Shown here in pieces: positions 37,324-45,100 of a DNA stretch of 64,000 nucleotides (the stretch's first letter is position 1; the number at the start of each line of letters is the position of its first letter). Under the pieces are notes generated by a model. The model was not told the DNA's origin. It saw only the letters and a list, made by a program, of their open reading frames with translations, and searched no databases. This stretch comes from Candidatus Neomarinimicrobiota bacterium (GTDB lineage: Bacteria > Fidelibacterota > JAANXI01), in the NCBI GenBank assembly GCA_021734025.1, contig JAIPJS010000001.1, positions 124,001 through 188,000 of the forward strand, read 5' to 3'. The position numbers and the translations under genes were made by a program.

Positions 37324-38709
37324 ATGTCAGAGTCAACACCGATCAGTAACACTGAAATGCAGCAGGAATTAAACAAAATTCAAACACAAATCAGGGCGCA
37401 AGATAAAGAGGACCAGAATACTATAGATGAACCTTTTGCCCTTGATTATCCGGCTCCAATTGCTGCGCCAGCGTATCATGGTATTGCTGGAGAATTTGTC
37501 CATCTTATTTCCCCGCATTCGGAAGCAGACCCAGCAGCACTCCTGCTGAGTTTTTTGGCTGCGTCCGGAAATCTGATGGGATCTCGACCACATTTTACAG
37601 TCGAATCAGATCGTCATGCCATGCGTCTGTTCCCGCTGCTTGTGGGAGAAACAGCCAAAGGGAGGAAAGGTGTGTCCTGGAATCACGTTAGGCGGTTTTG
37701 CAAAATCGCGGACCAGAATTGGAGGGATCGCATCGTAAGCGGGATGTCCTCTGGCGAGGGATTGATTCTGGCCGTAAGCGACCAGGATGAGGATGAAAAG
37801 GCCACCGATGATCCAGACGCTCCCAAAAAATCATGGCGTGCCATCCGGGATCAACAGACCCAAAATAAAAAGCGAAAACGCCTGCTCGTTATTGAATCCG
37901 AGTTTGCATCGATATTAAAACGCATTGAACGGAAAGGAAATACCCTTTCACCACTTATCCGCCAGGCATGGGACAGCGGTAATCTGAATGTCCTGACCGT
38001 GAAAGCCCAGCGGAAGGGCGATAACAAGGCTACAGCAGCGCATATATCGATTATCGGCCACATCACCAAGGAAGAGTTGCTCCGATATTTACAAGAAACT
38101 GAGACGGCGAATGGGTTTGCAAACCGCTTTTTGTTTGTATGTGTGCGTCGCTCAAAGACTTTGCCCTTCGGCGGAGATATTCCACAACCGGAATGGGCCC
38201 ACCTTCAAAAAAAATATAAAGACATCATTACGTGGTGCCAGTCTGCAGGGCAAGTCCAGTGGCATGATAGGACCAAGCCACTTTGGGCGGAGATTTATCC
38301 GGACTTATCTGCTGGGAAGCCCGGTTTGGTTGGAGCCGTGACCTCCCGCGCAGAGGCATATGTGACTCGCCTAGCGGCGACATATACACTTCTCGATAAA
38401 AAAATATTTATTGAGCCGGAACACCTGGAAGCGGCACTCGCTGTATGGGAGTACTGCGAGGCTTCAACGCAGTATATCTTCCAGGATAAAATGGGAAATC
38501 CAATGGCGGAAAAGATCTTTGACGGCCTTCGCCAACAGCCAGATGGGTTGTCAAGGACTGAAATCAGTAGTGACCTTTTTAACCGGAACAAATCGAAACA
38601 GGAAATTGACGAAGCATTAGATTTGCTCGCAGCATACAATCGAGCAAAAATGACTGAGGAAAGGACAAGCCCAAGCGGCCACACATCTGAAATCTGGAAA
38701 CTCGTATAA
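37324..38709 (+). CDS. DUF3987-type replicative helicase-like ATPase
   Basis: A 461-residue protein with an N-terminal RecA-like core: a Walker-A-like 'LLVGETAKGRKGVSWNHV' and a Walker-B-like 'KRLLVIESEFASILK'. The C-terminal 80 residues look like a winged helix ('DGLSRTEISSDLFNRNKSKQ'). DUF3987 proteins accompany zinc-finger primases in phages and plasmids and are thought to be replicative helicases. The ATG at 37324 is preferred over the overlapping GTG at 37312 because GTGAGG then acts as ribosome site. There is no signal peptide. Confidence 0.75.
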   Translation: MSESTPISNTEMQQELNKIQTQIRAQDKEDQNTIDEPFALDYPAPIAAPAYHGIAGEFVHLISPHSEADPAALLLSFLAASGNLMGSRPHFTVESDRHAMRLFPLLVGETAKGRKGVSWNHVRRFCKIADQNWRDRIVSGMSSGEGLILAVSDQDEDEKATDDPDAPKKSWRAIRDQQTQNKKRKRLLVIESEFASILKRIERKGNTLSPLIRQAWDSGNLNVLTVKAQRKGDNKATAAHISIIGHITKEELLRYLQETETANGFANRFLFVCVRRSKTLPFGGDIPQPEWAHLQKKYKDIITWCQSAGQVQWHDRTKPLWAEIYPDLSAGKPGLVGAVTSRAEAYVTRLAATYTLLDKKIFIEPEHLEAALAVWEYCEASTQYIFQDKMGNPMAEKIFDGLRQQPDGLSRTEISSDLFNRNKSKQEIDEALDLLAAYNRAKMTEERTSPSGHTSEIWKLV

Positions 38710-38826
38710 ATGGACGAGCATTCGGGCGATGTTAAATATGGTTGTATTGCTAAATTCAGCGATGGAAATAGACTTAATTCGTACTTGGGATATATGGGAG
38801 AAGGTGGCTCGAAGTATTATGGTTAA
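38710..38826 (+). CDS. Very small hypothetical protein (38 aa)
   Basis: An ATG directly abutting the helicase stop opens a 38-codon frame rich in Gly, Tyr and Asp (ends 'GEGGSKYYG'). No family is recognised. It may be a remnant or simply readable leader sequence. The support is position only. Confidence 0.25.
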   Translation: MDEHSGDVKYGCIAKFSDGNRLNSYLGYMGEGGSKYYG

Positions 38827-38832
38827 GCATTT

Positions 38833-38859
38833 TTCGTATTATTCGTATTATTCGTAATA
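38833..38859 (+). repeat. Three 9-bp direct repeats
   Basis: TTCGTATTA occurs at 38833-38841 and 38842-38850, followed by TTCGTAATA at 38851-38859, immediately before the ribosome site of the gene at 38871. The AT-rich iteron-like layout near the replication genes could be a protein-binding site, but three short copies are weak evidence. Confidence 0.55.
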
Positions 38860-38870
38860 GGAGAAGATAT

Positions 38871-39161
38871 ATGGGGAAATATTTGGAGGAATTTTACCGA
38901 GCACAAAGTCGATTAGATCATGATAAAAACGGGAATGAACTTCTCCGATTAAAACAGGAGTATAACCAGTTACTGCAAAAAGAGCAGGCGTTGGAAATCT
39001 ATCTAAGTGCCATCGGATACCCGGCGATGATGACAGATCCGAAATTGACTGAATGGCGAAGCACCTGTTATCACCTGTCGGAAATCATGAATCATATTGA
39101 ACAAATCCGAGACGAAGATTCTACCCTCAAGGAATGGACAGAGGGGTTTTCGGAAATATAG
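38871..39161 (+). CDS. Hypothetical helical protein
   Basis: A 96-residue protein, highly charged and predicted mainly helical ('LRLKQEYNQLLQKEQALEIY' looks coiled-coil). No family is recognised. An AGGAG seven bases before the ATG supports expression. It follows the replication genes of the element and may be an accessory protein. Confidence 0.5.
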   Translation: MGKYLEEFYRAQSRLDHDKNGNELLRLKQEYNQLLQKEQALEIYLSAIGYPAMMTDPKLTEWRSTCYHLSEIMNHIEQIRDEDSTLKEWTEGFSEI

Positions 39162-39208
39162 GTCAAAGGTTCTAATAGCAAATCATGGTAGGTGAGATCC
39201 TTAATGAA

Positions 39209-39234
39209 ATACCCTATGGCAAGCTACAGGGTAT
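39209..39234. repeat. Hairpin at the presumed end of the IS200/IS605 remnant
   Basis: ATACCCT (39209-39215) pairs with AGGGTAT (39228-39234) across 12 bases, just past the 3' end of the transposase remnant. IS200/IS605 elements have subterminal imperfect palindromes recognised by TnpA, and this one has the right place and form. Confidence 0.5.
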
Positions 39235-39675
39235 CAAACGATTTCTAACTGGGTTAGCTCGTCGGTCGGCTTGCCGTGCTGCTGTACATATTCCTCCACT
39301 ACCTCCCAGTTGCTGCGTTCGCTCACCGACGCCGCCTAGTAGCCATCCGACCAGAATTCCCACCCCAGAGTTCCACTTTTACCGCGGGTTTGCGCTGGAA
39401 AATCTGCCGGGCAGTGATACTCTTGAAAATCCGCACCAACTCCCCCCGGGGGGCTTCAGATGCGACCCACATAACAGATGCAAGTGATCGTGATCCATGC
39501 CAAGCGCCTCCATCACGATGTCATACCGTTCCATGATCCCGCGAGCGGTCTCGATGATGACCTGCTCCACTTCACCTTTTAAGAGCGCTTTGCGATATTT
39601 TACTGTAAAAACCAGGAGATAGTGAATCTCATACGCATAATGATTGCCCTTTTTGACTTCGCTTGGTGGACCCAT
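39234..39675 (-). pseudogene. tnpA: IS200/IS605-type TnpA transposase remnant
   Basis: Translating the minus strand from ATG at 39675 gives 'HYAYEIHYLLVFTVKYRK' and the HUH motif 'DHDHLHLLC', hallmarks of the Y1 transposase. The frame then breaks near the G/C run at about 39449-39459. The continuation in another frame ('RIFKSITARQIFQ') is recognisable, shifts again near 39360, and carries an in-frame TAG inside 'WEFWSDGY*AASV' near 39336. It resumes to 'EVVEEYVQQHGKPTDEL'. At least two frameshifts and one stop make it inactive. The footprint, about 147 codons, matches a full-length TnpA, so it decayed in place. Confidence 0.85.
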
Positions 39676-39917
39676 GAAGACAAACAAACTCCCCCATCTG
39701 CCACAAACAGATAATCGGTCACTCTGGGGCAAGCCCAAGGAATTTTCAAATTATATACTACAAGATAGTACGAAAAAAACGAAAAAAACGAAGTATTATG
39801 TTTTTATTGAGGATACGAGAAAATTTAATGACGAAAAAATTACGAATTTAGCTGTGTGGGCCAATCTTTCATTACACAGGTGAATTCACAACCAAAAACA
39901 CCCGGGGAGTGACTCAA

Positions 39918-40286
39918 ATGGATTCACACAGCGTACATTATTTAACTCTGGAGGAATTTAAAAAACAGGGACGCGAGACATATGGGGATCGCCTGCGATG
40001 GGCGTTTGTCTGTCCCCATTGTCAGACCATCCAGACCGCCATGGATTTTAAAGAACTTGCGGGATTGGATGACAAAACAATTAATGACGTGGTCGGGAAT
40101 ACGTGTATCGGCTACTATATTGAGGACAGAGGGTGTGATTTTCAATTGAAACAAAGGCCCCAGTCCCATGAAGTGGTCCTCATTTTTGGCGGGGTAACTT
40201 TAATATGTTTTCGCCTTGCAACAGCGGAGGAATACGAAAAATACCTCACAGCACACGAAAAACAGACAGAGGATAGGACCACTTGA
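39918..40286 (+). CDS. VVA0879-like small zinc-ribbon protein
   Basis: A 122-residue protein with 'FVCPHCQTIQTAMDFKELAG', then 'NTCIGYYIEDRGCDF' and a beta-strand tail, a pattern like the VVA0879 family found in phages and mobile elements. The four cysteines could bind zinc. GGGGAG eight bases upstream makes ATG 39918 the likely start rather than GTG 39909. Function is unknown. Confidence 0.5.
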   Translation: MDSHSVHYLTLEEFKKQGRETYGDRLRWAFVCPHCQTIQTAMDFKELAGLDDKTINDVVGNTCIGYYIEDRGCDFQLKQRPQSHEVVLIFGGVTLICFRLATAEEYEKYLTAHEKQTEDRTT

Positions 40287-40404
40287 CTGGCAAAATAATT
40301 TTCTCACTATAAAGTATGTGTTATGTAGTGAATAAATCCGGAAATAATACGGTGTTATAGCGAAAAGTCAATGGAATGTAGCAAGAATTCCAAGGAGAGT
40401 TGTC

Positions 40405-41010
40405 ATGAGATCAACCGTTATCAATATTTGTACCGAATGTCCCTTTTTCACACACACATATGCTGGCAAACCGGCCTGCGCTGCGAAGCACTATATCCCT
40501 GAGATCCCCTGGCCCCAAAACATTTTGACGAATCACCGGGAGCTCCGGTTAATACCTGTAAATAAAAAGATGGCCTGGACCAATACAATCGACACGCGCC
40601 CGGACTGGTGCCCCTTGCCGATCACGATCCGGAAAAAACCCCCGAAAATTAAAAACACACTCGCCGACCTGCGCCTGCACAAGAAACGATTAGAAGCGAC
40701 TCGCGACAAAGTCGATGAAGAGTTGGCCAAGACCAGCCGGGCCATCGCTCGCAAAACTAGGGGCGCCTCCCCGGATATTGATGCGTTGGCCGAGGAGATT
40801 GCCACCGCCCTGGAATCTCGTCCCAAGGGCATGTCCCGGACCGTCATCTATCGTGATCTCTATTCCAACAATATCCAGCGGAAATTTATCGAGCAAGCGC
40901 TCAAAAAACTTGAGAAAACGGACCGAGCCATCGGCCATAAAATCCCGACAAAAGGCCGGTCGCGGGAGGTCTGGTTTTCGACTACCTCCGCGGAAAATAC
41001 GGGAGATTAA
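40405..41010 (+). CDS. Hypothetical protein with Cys-rich N-terminus
   Basis: A 201-residue protein. The N-terminus has 'CTECPFF', 'PACAAKHY' and 'DWCPLP', a possible metal site. A long basic helix follows ('LADLRLHKKRLEATRDKVDE'), then a winged-helix-like C-terminal region ('GMSRTVIYRDLYSNNIQRKF'). That region resembles the C-terminal winged helix of the helicase-like protein at 37324, hinting at a DNA-associated role. A strong AAGGAGAG precedes the ATG. Confidence 0.5.
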   Translation: MRSTVINICTECPFFTHTYAGKPACAAKHYIPEIPWPQNILTNHRELRLIPVNKKMAWTNTIDTRPDWCPLPITIRKKPPKIKNTLADLRLHKKRLEATRDKVDEELAKTSRAIARKTRGASPDIDALAEEIATALESRPKGMSRTVIYRDLYSNNIQRKFIEQALKKLEKTDRAIGHKIPTKGRSREVWFSTTSAENTGD

Positions 41011-41385
41011 CCCCCCTCGAAGTCTCTGGAGAGACCGTCAATTGGGACAGGAAAACCCGACACGTAATAAGGGGTAAAACCGGTCGTATCCCTTGTCTGC
41101 ATTGGGGGGGCACCGGGTTGACGTACAAAGCCCACACCCCCGTATTTGACCCTTATAATAAAGGAATAGAAAAGGAGAAAATAGGGGGCGCGTTTTTCTT
41201 TTCCCGGGGAGCATCCGGCTCATCTCCCGAAAACTTCCCTGGCCCTGATCCGGCGCTGGACTCCCATATTTAATCACCCTTCCGACCGAAAATTTTCGCC
41301 CGTTTCCACGCAAAATTTACCGCTTTTTTCGCATATGAAAAGTGGAAGGAAAATTACTTGTTAAACTCAAACAAAGGAGTAATCT
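41011..41385 (+). other. 375-bp non-coding stretch, possible promoter region
   Basis: No gene is supported. It contains a perfect short palindrome GTCTCTGGAGAGAC (41022-41035), several runs of C/G, and a TATAAT at 41154-41159 without a well-spaced -35. AAAGGAG at 41373-41379 is the ribosome site of the next small gene. The location between two blocks of small genes suggests the start of a new transcript. Confidence 0.4.
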
Positions 41386-41529
41386 ATGCACATCAAACGG
41401 CAGCATGTTGAACAAGCGTCTAAAGTTTCAAATTTGGTCGGCGCCGCTCTCTATCTCGGGGTCCAGGTCTATGATCTGGTCCGCGGGAATGGCCGCTCCA
41501 AACCTGTGCAGACCCCTGACGAGTCATGA
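41386..41529 (+). CDS. Small protein (47 aa), first of a three-gene cassette
   Basis: The ATG lies seven bases after AAAGGAG. The product has a moderately hydrophobic middle ('VSNLVGAALYLGVQVYDLV') that could be one membrane-associated helix. Its stop overlaps the start of the next gene by four bases (ATGA), supporting real translation. No family is recognised. Confidence 0.5.
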   Translation: MHIKRQHVEQASKVSNLVGAALYLGVQVYDLVRGNGRSKPVQTPDES

Positions 41530-41807
41530 CTGAAACCGCCATCCAACCAACACGGCAACTCCCGCCACATGAAGAAGCGCAGGTGATTGAAGTGTCCCTT
41601 CGAGAAGTGTTAATCGGAGGGACGCTCCTTAGCCTGAGCATCCTCGTCATCGGGGGTGGGCTCATTGGCTACGTCCACACTCAAAAACGGAAGAACGTCC
41701 GCCAGTGGTTCGACCGGATTGAACGGCTGGTCGGCACAGTATTACTCGAATCCCCAACTGGAAAGGAGGTCAAAAGTGGCTCGATTACGATTGCGGATGA
41801 GCAGTAA
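41526..41807 (+). CDS. Small single-pass membrane protein
   Basis: A 93-residue protein with one strong transmembrane segment (about 29-50, 'IGGTLLSLSILVIGGGLIGY') followed by a basic stretch, giving an N-out/C-in topology. It overlaps both neighbours, so the trio at 41386-42015 is translationally coupled. No family is recognised. A holin-like or DNA-anchoring role is possible but unsupported. Confidence 0.55.
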   Translation: MTETAIQPTRQLPPHEEAQVIEVSLREVLIGGTLLSLSILVIGGGLIGYVHTQKRKNVRQWFDRIERLVGTVLLESPTGKEVKSGSITIADEQ

Positions 41808-42015
41808 AACCCTTACGACCACAGCCTCGCTCATTGCCAATGGCGTCACCGTGGCGAGCAATGCGTACCTGCTGAGCCGATCGCTCGTGCAGCAGCAACG
41901 CCAGCGCCAGCAGAACCAACGACTGGAACAACTCCAGTCCGCAGCGGAGGTGGCGACAGCCGGGGCGCAGGTGGTGCAGACGCTGGCCGGGGTGTGGAGG
42001 CGATACCATGAGTAG
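41776..42015 (+). CDS. Small Gln/Arg-rich helical protein
   Basis: The frame is open from 41656, but GTG at 41776 is preceded by an excellent AAAGGAGGT (41762-41770), giving 79 residues. It has an apolar N-terminal helix ('TTTASLIANGVTVASNAYLL') and a Gln/Arg-rich coiled-coil-like segment ('QQQRQRQQNQRLEQLQSAAE'). It overlaps the membrane protein by 32 bases and the next gene by eight. Function is unknown. Confidence 0.5.
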   Translation: MARLRLRMSSKTLTTTASLIANGVTVASNAYLLSRSLVQQQRQRQQNQRLEQLQSAAEVATAGAQVVQTLAGVWRRYHE

Positions 42016-42535
42016 AAGTAAATATTACCCGCCAAAGGATCGTACGTATTTCTACGGTAATGCCCTTCAATGTGTCGACTGTGGAAATACGAAGGCTTTC
42101 ACGCTGAACCTCCGGATACCTTATACCTTGTCTGTCACCAGTCAGGGTATCCAGTCTGGCCCGGATGAACACCGGCTGCAGCGGATCTTCAAAAGCCTCG
42201 GAAAGAACCTGTGGGCCCTCATGGATCGAGATATTTTCCACGGGGAAAACACAATCAAATGCGCCAACTGTGAGACCGGCTTTGTCGACTTCCAGGAGCG
42301 TCTCCACGATCTCTGTTTTCACTTTGGTTGCCCGGGCTGCGAAGTGTGCGGGAAGTATATGTCTGAATTGGATGTGAAAGAAATCTGTTCGGAGTGCCTC
42401 CTGGACCATGACGGCGATCTCACGGAAGAGGATTGTCTGATGTCGTGTCCCTGGACGGCCGACGGCCTTGGGGAGGTCAGAGCCCATCATGATTTCACCC
42501 TGGAGGATTTGAAACAGGAGATGGGCTACACCTAA
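42008..42535 (+). CDS. Cysteine-rich zinc-ribbon protein
   Basis: A 175-residue protein with at least four CxxC pairs: 'CVDCGN', 'CANCET', 'CPGCEVCG' and 'CSECLLD'. This implies two or three zinc sites and probable nucleic-acid or protein binding. No named family is recognised. It ends a set of overlapping small genes and is followed by an intrinsic terminator at 42569. Confidence 0.55.
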   Translation: MSRSKYYPPKDRTYFYGNALQCVDCGNTKAFTLNLRIPYTLSVTSQGIQSGPDEHRLQRIFKSLGKNLWALMDRDIFHGENTIKCANCETGFVDFQERLHDLCFHFGCPGCEVCGKYMSELDVKEICSECLLDHDGDLTEEDCLMSCPWTADGLGEVRAHHDFTLEDLKQEMGYT

Positions 42536-42568
42536 CTTCCCACCACACCCAGTACCCCTCACCCTACG

Positions 42569-42604
42569 AGCCGGCAGGTTTCTCCCCGACCTGTCGGCTT
42601 TTTT
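42569..42604 (+). terminator. Intrinsic terminator
   Basis: AGCCGGCAGGT (42569-42579) pairs with ACCTGTCGGCT (42589-42599) through one G-U pair, followed by five T. It ends the transcript of the small-gene block 41386-42535. Confidence 0.85.
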
Positions 42605-42617
42605 ATTGGAGTATCCC

Positions 42618-42818
42618 ATGACGAACATGATTTGGCTACCAATATGTCCAATCTGCGAGCATCCGGATCGTACCTATATAAAGACAGTCAAAACAACCTG
42701 TCATGTCACAGTGTCTCCGGAGGGACAAGTGATGATCCGATTTCCGGATCTCCTGATGGACCTCATCGGCACCGGACTCCAACCAGCCGACATCCAGTGT
42801 GCTCACTGTCAACCCTAA
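42618..42818 (+). CDS. Small zinc-ribbon protein
   Basis: A 66-residue protein with 'CPICEHPD' at the N-terminus and 'CAHC' at the C-terminus, a compact zinc ribbon. ATG 42618 follows TTGGAG. It begins a new run of genes after the terminator. Function is unknown. Confidence 0.45.
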   Translation: MTNMIWLPICPICEHPDRTYIKTVKTTCHVTVSPEGQVMIRFPDLLMDLIGTGLQPADIQCAHCQP

Positions 42819-42847
42819 CCAATACACCAGAAAGGAGTGACCCTTGC

Positions 42848-43120
42848 ATGGAACTTGTGTGCACGAAGTGTAAACAGTCAAATGATTTTAGACTCCCGCT
42901 GTGGGTGAAGACCACGTTCACGTTTAACCCGGACGGCACCATCAGCCTGCTGCATGTTCAGCCCCTGGAATCTCTGGAAGAAAAACTCACTGAACAGGCC
43001 ACGGGCATGCCTCAGGGAATTACATGCGAGCGATGCGGGAGCCCGGCGGAGATTGTGCTGAACCCCTTTGAGGAAACATCCAGAGCCCGAATGCTGCGGC
43101 AAGCCGTGGAGGATCTATGA
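42848..43120 (+). CDS. Small zinc-ribbon protein
   Basis: A 90-residue protein with CxxC pairs at both ends ('CTKCKQSNDF' and 'CERCGSPAE'). The upstream AAAGGAG supports ATG 42848 over the longer frame. It overlaps the next start by four bases. The middle is similar in style to the neighbouring ribbon proteins ('VKTTFTFNPDGTISLLHVQP' against 'VKTTCHVTVSPEGQVMIRF' at 42618), so the two may be diverged duplicates. Confidence 0.5.
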   Translation: MELVCTKCKQSNDFRLPLWVKTTFTFNPDGTISLLHVQPLESLEEKLTEQATGMPQGITCERCGSPAEIVLNPFEETSRARMLRQAVEDL

Positions 43121-43953
43121 CAGACGATTACAAAAAGGAAATTACGAATTATGTCAGGGACGTGATCCAGCAGCGGATCGCTCACCTGAAGGAAGCCCAC
43201 CCCGATCGGCTGTATACGAACCAGTGGCAGTTACAATGGCCGGATGGCTTCCAAGAGGGGAATAACGTGATCCCGGTGACGACCACGACCAAAGATGGTC
43301 CGTACTGCATCGGCGAACTGCACCTGGTGGTGCCGCCGTCGTTCGAACTGGATCTAGAGGCCATGGAGTTCGTGCCGAAAAATGAACCATATCAGGCACC
43401 CCAACCCACCTCAAAGAACCCCCCGTCACTCAATAATTCGCTGGAACTGATGAATGCCATGTTCGAGGCCCTCAACGGCTTTCTGAGCACCGGGCTGTCC
43501 TCACAGGAGGGCATACCAACCACGGGACCACAGCGTACGTTCTCCGGGCGCTCAGGATCTCCAGAACCGCAGACACCGGGTTCGCTTCACACAGGTTCCT
43601 CGAAACAACTCGAGCAGGTCCGGAAAGCCATCCTGCGCCATGATGACCTGCCGGACTGGTTCATCAATCTGCGCGACACAGAGATTCGGGACCAGTTGTT
43701 GAATAAAATGGCAGACACGTACATCAAGTATAGCCGACAACACAACGGGAACGCGTCCCTGGCGGAGTTCTTTGGGGACTACACCGAGTACCTGAAGGAG
43801 AACGATACCCTGCAGGATTGGTGCACCTACAAAGCCAAACCTGTCGAGTTAAATCGGAAGGGATGGTGCCAGGAAACGTACTGTTCGAAGAAACCCTACC
43901 GGTCAACCTGCCCCCGGTCCACCCTGAAATTTACCTCATCACAACCTGATTAA
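43117..43953 (+). CDS. Hypothetical protein
   Basis: A 278-residue protein with no recognised family. The N-terminal 100 residues look like a folded alpha/beta domain, then a Pro/Ser/Thr-rich linker (about 90-165), then a helical C-terminal part ending in 'CQETYCSKKPYRSTC'. It is coupled to the preceding gene by an ATGA overlap and is followed 19 bases later by the clamp gene, so a replication accessory role is plausible but unproven. Confidence 0.45.
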   Translation: MTDDYKKEITNYVRDVIQQRIAHLKEAHPDRLYTNQWQLQWPDGFQEGNNVIPVTTTTKDGPYCIGELHLVVPPSFELDLEAMEFVPKNEPYQAPQPTSKNPPSLNNSLELMNAMFEALNGFLSTGLSSQEGIPTTGPQRTFSGRSGSPEPQTPGSLHTGSSKQLEQVRKAILRHDDLPDWFINLRDTEIRDQLLNKMADTYIKYSRQHNGNASLAEFFGDYTEYLKENDTLQDWCTYKAKPVELNRKGWCQETYCSKKPYRSTCPRSTLKFTSSQPD

Positions 43954-43972
43954 CCGAAGGAGGAAACCATAC

Positions 43973-45100
43973 ATGTTACAAACCTTACACACCTTCCTGC
44001 CCATCGCACGGAAGGTCCATAATAGACGAACCAAGTTACCCATCCTCAACCACTGCCTTGTGGATAGTGGATTTATCCGCATGACAGACCTGGAGACCAC
44101 CGTCCGGATGCCCATCGACGATATCCGGGCGTATACGTTGCCGGTGCAGGTGCTCTACCAGGTATTGAAGACGAAGCCGGAGTCATTTGCAGTCCACCTG
44201 TCCGATGAGACACCCGGGCAACTCCAAATCGTCTACGACGGTAATACGCTCACGTGTCCGACGATTGACCCTGATGAATATCCCGGACTGGATCTGGTGC
44301 CGTTCCAGGAACTCGGCACATGGCTCCCGGAGACGTTCCAGGTGATGAAGGCCCAAACTCAGTATGCCTCAACTGACGACCTCAAGCCAGCCCTCAATGG
44401 CGTCTGGATTCAACAGAATGGGCAACTGGAAACGTGTTCGACTGATGGGCACATGTTGAAATACTATCCTCAATTGCAAGCCGATGCACTTACGGAAAAC
44501 GGCAAGGACTACAGCGGCATCCTGCCGACGAAGACGGTGAAGATTTTGGCGCGGTTTGCCAAGGGACCGGTCAAAGTCCAGGGAAGTGAAGAGACCATGA
44601 AGTTCACGCTCCCGAATAAGGTGGAAATCATTGTCAAAAAGATTGACGAACGGTTCCCGGACTTTAAGCCGCTCCTGGACATCGATACCCCGAATACGTT
44701 AAAGGTGGAGAAGCAACCACTGCTGGACGCCATCCAGTCAGCCAAGCCCTTCACGAATAAATCCACATACCAGGGTGTTGTGAAGATGCGTGAGCAGGAC
44801 ATTCACCTGATTGCGGAGGACCCGGAAAAGGATGTGTGGTTCGAGACCGACGTCCCGGTCAAACAACGAGACGGAGACAGAATCCCAATGGGATTTAATC
44901 TCCTGTACTTCGAGCGACTCCTCAAGTCCATGGACGACGAGACCGTGGAATGGCGGTACAAGTCGCCAATCAGTGCATCGTTATTCACCGAATCAACCCG
45001 GAATGGGGAGGGCCCCATCAGCCTGTTGATGCCGATCCGGTTAGACGAGGGGCAACCCCTCGAGAAAGGAGAAGACAATGAAACCAACGGTGACCATTGA
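43973..45100 (+). CDS. DNA polymerase III beta subunit (sliding clamp) homologue
   Basis: A 375-residue protein with the three-fold clamp layout. Landmarks include 'MTDLETTVRMPI' (first domain), 'ALNGVWIQQNGQLETCSTDG' and 'YSGILPTKTVKILARF' (second domain), and 'SLLMPIRL' at the end of the third, matching the chromosomal 'MPMRL' C-terminus. A dimeric clamp tethers polymerase and other proteins to DNA. A copy on a mobile element without its own polymerase is unusual; it may recruit or redirect host polymerase. A strong GAAGGAGG precedes the ATG. The C-terminus has a short extra acidic tail. Confidence 0.85.
   Translation: MLQTLHTFLPIARKVHNRRTKLPILNHCLVDSGFIRMTDLETTVRMPIDDIRAYTLPVQVLYQVLKTKPESFAVHLSDETPGQLQIVYDGNTLTCPTIDPDEYPGLDLVPFQELGTWLPETFQVMKAQTQYASTDDLKPALNGVWIQQNGQLETCSTDGHMLKYYPQLQADALTENGKDYSGILPTKTVKILARFAKGPVKVQGSEETMKFTLPNKVEIIVKKIDERFPDFKPLLDIDTPNTLKVEKQPLLDAIQSAKPFTNKSTYQGVVKMREQDIHLIAEDPEKDVWFETDVPVKQRDGDRIPMGFNLLYFERLLKSMDDETVEWRYKSPISASLFTESTRNGEGPISLLMPIRLDEGQPLEKGEDNETNGDH

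Noticed and set aside
39185-39536. + strand frames across the transposase remnant
   Set aside because: They are antisense to a recognisable IS200/IS605 transposase read on the minus strand.
38833-39793. CRISPR array or replication-origin iterons in the short repeats near 38.8 and 39.8 kb
   Set aside because: Three 9-bp units and two A-rich units without regular spacers are far too few and short for a CRISPR array and too weak to call an origin.
39674-39883. + strand frame of 69 codons, Lys/Thr-rich
   Set aside because: It begins inside the antisense of the transposase remnant, has no ribosome site and contains simple A-rich repeats; it is more likely insertion-flank debris.
41342-41533. + strand frame of 63 codons overlapping the 47-aa gene
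   Set aside because: The ribosome site AAAGGAG at 41373-41379 belongs to the ATG at 41386 in another frame, which also couples to the next gene by ATGA.
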